Shown one piece after another: positions 33,516-41,419 of a stretch of 41,419 bases of DNA (its first letter is position 1; each line of letters opens with the position of its first letter). Below the pieces are notes generated by a model that saw only the letters and a list, made by a program, of their open reading frames with translations, did not search any database and was not told where the DNA came from. The position numbers and the translations under genes were made by a program. The stretch comes from Sporodiniella umbellata (lineage: Eukaryota; Mucoromycota; Mucoromycetes; Mucorales; Rhizopodaceae): positions 1 to 41,419 of the forward strand of contig JAIXMR010000151.1 in NCBI GenBank assembly GCA_025677835.1. The letters are read 5' to 3'.

Positions 33516-36500
33516 CTATGAATTTTGTGTTGTAAGGTACTTGTTTGATAATGTATTGCCAGTAGCTCGACCATATATATTATAGTGGGTGACCAGCAAG
33601 ATCGTTCTAAAGGCCGTCTTGGGCAGATAGTGAATATCATTTGAGATCGTCCATTTGGTTAGAGCCTCAAAGATCATGTTATCGGTAATATTGTAAGTAG
33701 GGAAACGGTAGTTCATCACCGTCCTCCATACTTCTTGTTTTTTTGGACATCGTACCAAGAAATGCAGTTCATCATCATATGATTCGCGACGTACTTGGCA
33801 GACAGGACTATCTATCACCCTCAGGCGGTAGAGAAAAGCTGAGTGGGGTAGCTTTCGACACAGTGCTCTATAACCCAGTGTACGAGCAATGGGCATCATC
33901 TGGATTTGCCAGAAGAAACTGATTTGCGATTTAACCTTAGGGTAGTCACTCGGTTTCGTGTCGAGCACTTTGATACGTCTATATTTCTTCTTGTCGAAGC
34001 GTAACCAGTTTTCTGACTGACATAGTTGGGTAGTCCAGCTACTGTATGTCATTCTTCCTCTTGGATCTTCAACATCTTCGGTAATATATTTCCACAAGAA
34101 ATCAGAAAGGCGTATTGTACACCATGTGAGTATCTGTTTCTTTAATCTTGTGCAGAGCTGCGGTTTCAACGTATATTCGCTTTCTATTTTTAGAAAATCG
34201 GATGTTTTAAATTTGGGATGTCTATGCAACCAGTGTTTCTTTGGTATTTCTCTGATCATGTATTTCAGAGGCATTTCTAAAAGAGTCGATAACGCGGTAC
34301 GAGAGAGGTCAACTTTAAAATGAAAGCGATCGAGGGCTCTGTAACATGAGTGGATCAGAGAATATCCGGGTGCCATCTCATGTCGTCTGAATTCCGGAAC
34401 AAAAAAAGGCGCATATGGTTCCTCTTCAATAGGGGACATAGTGGTATCGGAGTAATTGGGTCACCAAAGGGGGGTTATTGCTCATATCGAAAGCCTGTCT
34501 CAAATGTCTAATCTACAATAATAGTTGCTGAGTTTCTGGACCTAAAAAGCCTAAGCCTGTGTCGTCTATGGGTGTGCTCATTCTCACAAAAGACACTTGA
34601 GATTTCTTTTTTTTGCCACACGTAATTAAAAATTAAGCTCCTGAGTGTTTGCATGAATTGTCTAGTTGGATTCAGAAGGCGAAGCTGATGCCATGCTGTT
34701 GACATAATCAGTGTATTTGCTATTGTCACTCTTCCTCTAATTGACAGCTGCCTTTCGGAATAGTTCTGTATAAGGCCTTTTATTCGTCCAAGAAGCTGAC
34801 ATTGTACAATATTTCTCTGGTTGGCCGTATATGTCATATAGAATCCAAGGTAACGGAAAGGAGTATCAGAGCATGCAGAGTGGATAGTCGTGATATTTTG
34901 ATCTAATAGGAATTGTTTCCAATCTTCGTTTATGGTCCCGAGCAATGAGAAGGCTTCTGTTTTGTGGCCGTTGAATCAGGCGTTGGAAACAGATGCGTAG
35001 CGAATGAAGTGGATCTGTACACGATGGAAATCGCTTTGATTTCGAATCAGTACACATATATCGTCAGCATACGCCAATGTCTTCACTGTTTTAATTCCAA
35101 CAGTTAAGGGAAAATTATAGCCTCTTATTAGTTCATCTTGATTAATACTCTTGAGGAGCGGTTCCAATGCTAGATTGAACAGTATCGGTGACAGTGGGTC
35201 TCCTTGTCTCAATCCACGTTTCTGCATCACTGTTGGAGTGAAATAACCATTGACGTTGATTTGCACCTCATTGTTAAAAAAAAGGTTGCTTAGACATTCA
35301 ATAAAAGGGATATTGAAACCAAAGAGATGTAGTACTTTTTCAAGGTATCGGGGATGTACACGGTCATAAGCCTTTTCTTGATCCAAAAGTAGGCCTATGC
35401 CAGGGTATTTCCTTTACTTAGCTTGCTGTAGAATCAGGTTTAGAATCAGACCGTTGTCTCCAATGAATCTGGATTTCATAAACCCAGTTTGTGTTCTGTC
35501 AATCAAGCCTCCTACTACAATATTCATCCTTGAATTTATAATTCTTGTAAAGATCTTGGCATCACAATTAATTAGCGATATGTGACGCCTGATGTCTTTC
35601 CATGAAGAAGGTACCTTCTGTTCAATTAGAGCTTCATTATATATTATCAGTAACAGTGGATGTAAACAAGGCATGCTAAAAAGCATACGAAGGAAAGGGT
35701 AGCCTAGGCCATCAGATCCTGGACTACTCTGTTTGGGGCTACGTCTTGCTTGATCTTGAATGTCTTCAATAGTAATTTTTTCTATCAGTAGGTAATTGTC
35801 TTCTGGGGACAGATGGCGATTGACATTGATTTGGTTCAAAAACTGATCCACCTCAACTTCATCTATTGGGTCTGTATCATACAGATGTTGATAGAATTTA
35901 TGAGTGTTTTCTCTCATGGTAACTGGATCTGTTGAATGCGAACCATCGTCTAATGAACGGACAGACTGGATACCTTGTTCAATTGTGCGCTTCTTGTGAA
36001 TCCGTTTGAGGAACCCAGTTGATTTCTCACTGTTTTCCCGCCATTTTACACCAGCTTTCAATGCTGCTATATCTGTAACTTCTTGTTGCAATCGTCCCAA
36101 TTGGCTTTCTATGGGTGTGAGTAGTTGGTCCCGTAGTCTCTCATCAGGTTTGCTTCTAAGAATGCGGTTTCTCTTTCTCTCCAGCATCTTAATTGTTTGG
36201 CGTCTCCAATCACTATATTCTCGACTGAAATTTTTGATCGTAGCTTTGGTAATCATTTTAATATTGTCCCATTGTTCCACTGGTGAAATTTGTGGGCATC
36301 TCTTCCACTGTTCTAGTTTTTTAATGATCTTATTTTCTAACTTTTCATAAAGTTCCGCATTGCCAGCTAGTGTCGGGTTCGCTCTCCACAAACCTGAACC
36401 TGTTTCTGTCTCTCCGACTGTCAGTGTTATACTTAACATTGAGTGGTCTGTCCAATTTTTGTTAAGTCGACTGTTAGATGCGTTCACCAATTTGTGTTTA

Positions 36501-37154
36501 AAGTCTAGGCCGACATAGCTGTAGTCAATGGTAGATTGTATGGTCGTGCCTTCCTTCGTTCTTTGGAAAGTTGGAATGTCTTCTAAGTCACTAAATTGCA
36601 TGCTGTTGTAAAATTGCAATTGTAGCATTTCTAGCCATTGCCCATCTGTTGCTGCACGCAATTTATTGATGCGCTGTATGGAATAATTGAAATCGCCTGC
36701 AATTATCATTCTATCGAGGTTCAGTGTATGTGTCATTTTGGATATCATTTGTTCAAGGTTTTTGAAAAACAATCTCCTAGCGACGTTTGAATTGGAAGGG
36801 GCATAAATGTTTAGTATGTAGAAGGGTGTATAAAGATTGTGGGGATGGTTCACTTGGCATAATTGAAACGTTCTTCTTGAAATATGGAAGACGTATCCAT
36901 GATTTTAAGTTCATATTTGGCAGAAAATGATACCAGGCCTACGTGGGGTGTCCAGTGTGCTTGGTATGGTTGAAAATGAGTGTTTAGGGTAGAAACTATT
37001 TCCTCATTATGGGCATGAGTTTCTTGAAAGCATATAATATCTAATGACTGTAAACGTAGGTATCTTATAAACGCTGATTGTTTGATTTGTTGTTGGATTT
37101 GACTAGACTACACGCGTTCAGTGTAGCATAATTACAGCGGATTGGATGATTCAT
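33516..37154 (-). pseudogene. LINE copy 1 ORF2, endonuclease/reverse transcriptase, broken
   Basis: ORF2 would supply DNA nicking and reverse transcription for target-primed integration. Endonuclease parts in order are LNACSLVKSN, CFQETHA (catalytic Glu), LNIYAPSNSN, IIAGDFN, STIDYSYVG and NWTDHSMLS. The RT parts are QTGFMKSRFIGDNG, LLLDQEKAYDRVHP, RGLRQGDPLSPILFNLALEP and LAYADDICVL. The C-terminus has CQVRRESYDDELHFLVRC; the second Cys of the usual CxxC is Arg. Breaks are: frameshifts near 37100, 36850, 34970, 34615 and 34440, an in-frame TAA at about 35411-35413 and a TAG at 34513-34515. Both stops could come from a CAA/CAG by a C-to-T change. Confidence 0.85.
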
Positions 37155-37295
37155 AAAACTATAAAGATTTTTCGCCCTGTACAGCTATCGGATTGGAGGA
37201 GTGGTCTTCTTTCCGATATTCTACATCTGGCTCCATTGGTGACGGCTTTCTATATCTATAAACATATTTGTGCTTTTGTATCCACTGTTTCACTG

Positions 37296-38462
37296 CTATG
37301 GATCGTTCAGATTTACTGTCACGGTCCATTCTCTTATTTCGGTTGAATCATCTACGGGTTCAACTGTTGGTATTATTTCTTTTGCCATCACCATTTCGGT
37401 AATGGCTTTGTGCAGTTGATTTTCGTCGTAGCTATCTAGCTCGTCTTGGAGTAGTTGTACATTGTCAAGGAATAGCTGTTCCTCTTCAGTAGTTTCTGGT
37501 TCTGAAGCAATAGACATTGTCTCATCTTCCCCTCCATTTCTAAGACCATTGATATCTTTTAAATATGACTTTGGAAGCTCTTTGGATGCTCTATCTCCTG
37601 GACGATCTTGTTTTTTTCACCCGTCTTCCTACTTTTCTTAGTCGAGTTGCTATCTTCGGTGTTACGACGCGGGCATTCAAAGGAACGATGTCCGTTTTGA
37701 TGACAATTGTAGCACAATATTCTCGCTTTGGAAATCTCACATTCAAACTTGGTATGACCTTCTTTATGGCAGTATCGGCACCAGGTGGGCATGTCGTTCC
37801 AAGTCGCATAGAAAATATCATCAGCCGACTCGCACCAGCTAATTCTGTGGCTAAGAGGCACAAAGCGTTGTGCCCATGGAGTGTTTTCTTTTTGAAAAAT
37901 ATTTAAAATGGCGTATCCACCACCCATGTATAACCCAGCTTCATTCTCATTCAGGCCTACATCTAATATTTGACCATATATTTGAAGGCTTTGTTTGAGT
38001 CCCTCTAAGACTCTCTTTTTATTAAACATTGGTAAATTGCGTAAACTAAGATGCACACTCTTCGTCTCATCGTCGAAAGCTCTGCACGGAATCACTTTAA
38101 TATTGGAGTCGACAAATTGTATACCATTCATCTCAAGCTGATTATCATCGCATTCAGGGTCTATGTAGGCTTCCAAGTAACGAGTATTGCCGTCTGTCAA
38201 AACGGCACAAGCATGAGTCCCGGGGTGTTGCTTTTTTAAGGCTATCATTGCCTGCAAGTCGGTGTAATTTTTTTTTGCATGTGTTATGTCAATGAGTAGA
38301 GCATTGGCACTCCTGGCAGTGCGATATATTCGAGAGTGTATTGTTTGCATAGAACAGTTATCACTACCTAAAGGTGGCTTAAAATTCTCATGTAAGAGGG
38401 ATACATTTGCGGTTTTAACCGCTTGGGCGTATGATTTCTTTTTTTTTGAGCGGAAGAACCAT
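37296..38462 (-). pseudogene. LINE copy 1 ORF1, nucleic-acid-binding protein, frameshifted
   Basis: Gag-like ORF1. From the ATG at 38462 the frame is lost within nine A on the minus strand, then recovered at KSYAQAVKTANVSLLHENF. It continues through an RRM-like middle (VHLSLRNLPMFNKKRVLEGL, then KQSLQIYGQILDVGL) to two CCHC knuckles, CRYCHKEGHTKFEC and CYNCHQNGHRSFEC. It then stops at 37559. A second frame carries on to 37296 (TTEEEQLFLDNVQLLQDELD), so one further frameshift near 37559 is likely. The protein would coat LINE RNA. The frameshifts support pseudogene status. Confidence 0.8.
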
Positions 38463-38640
38463 GGTCTTGATAATGGATGGATTTTGATTTAAGTAAACTC
38501 GCCCGAGGTCGGAAATTGAATATGGAATAGAAAATTTACGGTAACGTTTTCGAGTCGGATAGTTCTGAGAGAAATCAACACGTCACAAAAGAAGATGAAG
38601 GAGAGTCATGAGAATACTGGCCGATATTTAAATAGTTGTG

Positions 38641-39079
38641 GCGTATTATGATAGATATGGCTCGCCCTGAATGGTGCCTGATTGTGCGTGTGTACAAGAT
38701 TTCAAAAATAACTGTCCCGCTATTCACTACGCCGTTGTATTCTCTCCTCTTGTAACCGTCTCAATTGAAATACTCAAATCGTTTCCCAATTATTACCATC
38801 TCTTGTTTGTATTTTTACATCAACGATGTCTAGACAAATATCTGAAAGGTGTATACAAGACAGATCTCGAAGAGTGAAAATAAAAATATCAACTTTTTAC
38901 CTATTCTTAATTTACTTGAAGAAAGTCATACCCTCACATTTGACGACCCTTCATTAAATTTAATTCTTTACTCTTACTGCTCTCAAATTATTGTTGCGTT
39001 TTTCTGGTTCCAGTTGTTCGAAGTAGGTTTCTTCAGTCGGCCTTAGTACTCGTTCGAACTGAAGTGAATTAACATCAAT
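38641..39079. other. Spacer between the two LINEs
   Basis: About 440 bp between the 5' side of copy 1 and the 3' tail of copy 2. It contains only short unrecognised frames on both strands and may be host DNA or the 5' end of copy 1. Confidence 0.3.
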
Positions 39080-41419
39080 AATTTTTTTTTTTTTAAAGGT
39101 TTTTATTTGTTGCTCCGCGTAGCTTAAAAATGTAGTTTTCAGCAAGAGACGGTCGCAATTATGCTTTATATTATAGAGTAAGGGAATTCCGATTGATTTG
39201 GGAAGGGGAGTGGGAGCGGAGTGGTGACATCGGTAAGTGGAGGAGACTAGAATAAGGTTTGCGAAGCGAGATTCTCCTCGGCTTCAAATTGTTGGATGGC
39301 TGCCCTTATGCGGGAAGTCACCAATTGCGGCTGGAAATTGCCTATGTTAAAGGTGGCTTGCCAGTGGCATATCCAGACTTGGGATAGCGCAATGATTATT
39401 ACCATATTTGCTGGGAGTGACGTTCGCTGGCAATAGTTGACATTGTAAAAGTCCAAACTTTCTAATGCTTGGAAGATATCTTCGATTTCCACGGTGGGCC
39501 ATAGGAACTCTCGGATGATGTCATTCCAGACCAGAGCTTTTGGTGGACAAGAGAAAAGGAGGTGGAACGGGGATGACTCTTGGTTCGGGCAAAAAAGGCA
39601 CAATGGGGAGGGGCATTTGAGAGGCATGAAGAGATTCAGAAGCGGTCGATATGGGATTTTTTGGTGGATCAATCGGTAGGTGATGTTCCTTTGAGTGGCT
39701 GAGAGTGGTAGACTCCAGAACAAATTCCAAAAAACCGGCAAAATTGATTTTATCCGGGAGGGAGGTACTGTGATTTCCTGGCAGACTCTGCGATAGACTT
39801 TCGTGCTGAGTTGTTTGGAGTTATTATAGATGTTCAAGCATTGGAAGAAAGGGGCGAAGCTTATAGGTTGTTCACCAGTGGGATCAGAGTTGTTAGGGAG
39901 GGTGTGTTTCCCAAAGAAAGTGCTTATTTGTAGCTTTCCTGCGGCAACTGCCCTGGATAGTTTGTTCATTGCTCTGCTAGTTTTCCCGTGGTTATTGGTG
40001 AAGTCTACCCGGCGTAGAGAGGGGATGGTTGGGTCTAAGTAGAAAACATCTTTCACCTTCATCCATTTACATGCAGCCGGAAAACGGAATTCGCTTTTAG
40101 ATACATGGAAAATGCTCTCTATAGGTAGGCTCATAATAGCTTTGAAATTGAGGGTCATGTCTTCGAAACGTCGGGGAATTTGATCCATAGCCTGTGTCAG
40201 CAAATTGCAGACGCCAAATTGCTTTTTGGACACTTGTTTCCGTCCTATAGGGAAAAGGAGGGGGATCTCTGGGTGTTCTGAGTTGAAAGAGTTTTGAAGA
40301 TGGATTTTCAGAGATATGTAAGTGCGGTTAGTAGACGTTTCTCCGGAGTCGTGGAATAGAGGTCGTAGCCAGAAAAGGTATAAAGCCCGTTGTTGAAGAA
40401 GGGGATCCAAAATTGCCAGTCCACCCTGGTGTTTTGGGAGGCACAAGTTTGACCATTTGATTTTAGGAAATATGTTTCTGTGGATAAATTTTCCTATTGC
40501 GGCTTTGATTTTATCGACTTCTGAAGACGGGAGTGGGGTGACTCTGAACAGGTACCAGCACATCGACAGTAGCAGGGATTTGGCTACAGTTGCTCTTCCG
40601 AGAACGGAAAGGGAGCGGGAGGAGTGCAAAGATGCTCTTTTTTCCAACTTCATCAGAAATTGAGAGAAGAAGCTTTTCCGTTGTTTAACCGACTGGCATA
40701 GGGGGAAACCTAGATAGACGATCGGGAACGGTTCAGAAGCTTTGTGGACTTGTGGGATCTGCAAAGCGTTCAAACTTTCTGACCAGTAGTCGCTATGGTT
40801 TCTTCCGGACATAAAGATGGACTGTACTTTGTTGAAATTTAGTTTGGCATTTGAAGCTTGACAATAGCGAGTTATGTGGGTGTTCAGTTGAGCTAGGTCA
40901 TTTAAATCTTTTAGGAACACCAGAGTGTCATCTGCGTAGCAGAGGGCTTTGACTGTGATGGGACTGTGAGTGGATGAGGAACTACTGAAGCGACGGGATA
41001 ACCGATAGCCTTGAAAGGAATCGTCTTTCGTTATGGAGCGAAGTAAAGGTTCTAAGGCCAGGTTGTAAAGGATTGGTGAGATAGGATCACCTTGTTTTAG
41101 ACCTCGCAGCTTGCGTACAGGCTGGGAGAGAAACCCATTGATGTTGATCCTGATTACGTTTGCTGTCAACATTTTGCCAATACACTCTACGGTTTCTTCT
41201 GGGAAACGGAGAGTCCTCACACCTTTGTAAGGTAGCAATATTTATTCGATCATAAGCTTTTTCTTGGTCCAAGAGAAGTGCTATGCTTTTGTCTTGTTCG
41301 GAGGCGAAAGAGGAGGCATCTTCTAAAAGAATTTGAGTTAACATCCCATTTTCTGCAATGTATCTTCCCGGGATGAAGCCTAGTTGGTTCATGTTTATGA
41401 GCTTAGACGATACTCTCAT
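39080..41419 (-). mobile_element. Second L1-like retrotransposon, 3' part (copy 2), runs off window
   Basis: A second LINE in the same orientation. From the window edge it covers the reverse transcriptase and C-terminal part of ORF2 (stop at 39247), about 150 bp of 3' UTR and a poly(A) tail (14 A on the minus strand, near 39080-39093). The 5' half, with ORF1 and endonuclease, lies beyond 41419. Clearly less decayed than copy 1. Confidence 0.85.
39247..41419 (-). pseudogene. LINE copy 2 ORF2, reverse transcriptase, one frameshift
   Basis: The first frame (41419 to about 41240) has LGFIPGRYIAENGMLTQILL and ALLLDQEKAYDRIN, the RT fingers. One frameshift near 41230 moves to the frame that runs uninterrupted for about 660 codons to 39247. 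This holds RGLKQGDPISPILYNLALEP, KALCYADDTLVFLKDL (YADD catalytic box), LSVLGRATVAKSLLL, KHQGGLAILDPLLQQRAL and the intact C-terminal CLFCPNQESSPFHLLFSC (C-x2-C..H-x4-C). Apart from that single frameshift the reading is clean, so the copy is young or the frameshift recent. Sequence differs from copy 1 throughout, so it is another family of the same clade. Confidence 0.85.

Larger units (their letters stand above)
33316..38640 (-). mobile_element. L1-like non-LTR retrotransposon, decayed (copy 1)
   Basis: A near full-length two-ORF LINE on the minus strand. It has a 5' region, ORF1 (CCHC zinc knuckles), ORF2 (APE-type endonuclease, reverse transcriptase with YADD box, C-terminal Cys-rich region) and about 200 bp of 3' UTR, ending in an A-run (12 A on the minus strand, near 33317-33328). 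The 5' edge is uncertain; 38640 is a guess from where similarity to coding ends. No target-site duplication was found by eye. Several frameshifts and two stops in ORF2 show it is inactive. Confidence 0.85.

Noticed and set aside
38671..38877. Plus-strand 68-codon frame between the LINEs
   Set aside because: No family resemblance; may be chance or the antisense of element DNA.
1..41419. CRISPR array or phage-like region
   Set aside because: Repeats are simple microsatellites and homopolymers; intron-containing genes show a eukaryotic nuclear genome.

Overview
The window looks like a piece of an AT-rich genome from an early-diverging filamentous fungus, most likely Mucoromycota (Mucorales-like). 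The reasons are: many small spliceosomal introns (about 40-90 nt, GT..AG, with CTAAC/CTAAT-like branch sites), a typically fungal gene set (PET127, CUE5-like, GET5-like, RAD54, SKP1, TRM1), abundant homopolymer A/T runs, and L1-like non-LTR retrotransposons. No bacterial operon structure is present. All exon joins below were read by eye from splice signals and frame continuity, so the outer coordinates of multi-exon genes are firmer than each internal junction.

Layout: (1) 92-1751 (-) poly(A) polymerase. (2) 2848-4013 (+) CUE-domain protein, ending 34 bp from the end of the convergent RAD54 gene, 4048-6883 (-). (3) 7872-9924 (+) mitochondrial RNA-decay factor PET127. (4) 11357-11851 (+) small bZIP factor. 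(5) 12920-13623 (+) GET5/UBL4-like protein. (6) 15534-17187 (+) GMP synthase, tail to tail with (7) 17369-17572 (-), a secreted defensin-like peptide. (8) 18736-19309 (-) glyoxalase I. (9) 19507-21366 (-) an unrecognised helical protein. (10) 22280-22985 (-) sorting nexin 3. (11) 23136-24986 (-) TRM1. (12) 25509-25862 (+) an 85-residue two-exon protein. (13) 26046-27348 (+) TRAF-like RING/zinc-finger protein. (14) 28120-28984 (+) WRKY/GCM1-type zinc-finger protein. (15) 32428-33143 (-) SKP1. (16) about 33316-41419 (-), two L1-like retrotransposons of different but related families in tandem in the same orientation. The inner one is decayed; the outer one runs off the window.

The genes are mostly independent housekeeping loci: DNA repair, purine synthesis, tRNA modification, tail-anchored protein insertion, ubiquitin ligase, endosomal sorting and mitochondrial RNA turnover. 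The most unusual content is the compact CS-alpha-beta defensin-like gene, the fungal WRKY-like factor, the TRAF-like RING protein, an apparent alternative-start dual-targeting design in TRM1, and the retrotransposon block. Large gene-free AT-rich gaps (for example 13624-15533) show no recognisable genes or RNAs.
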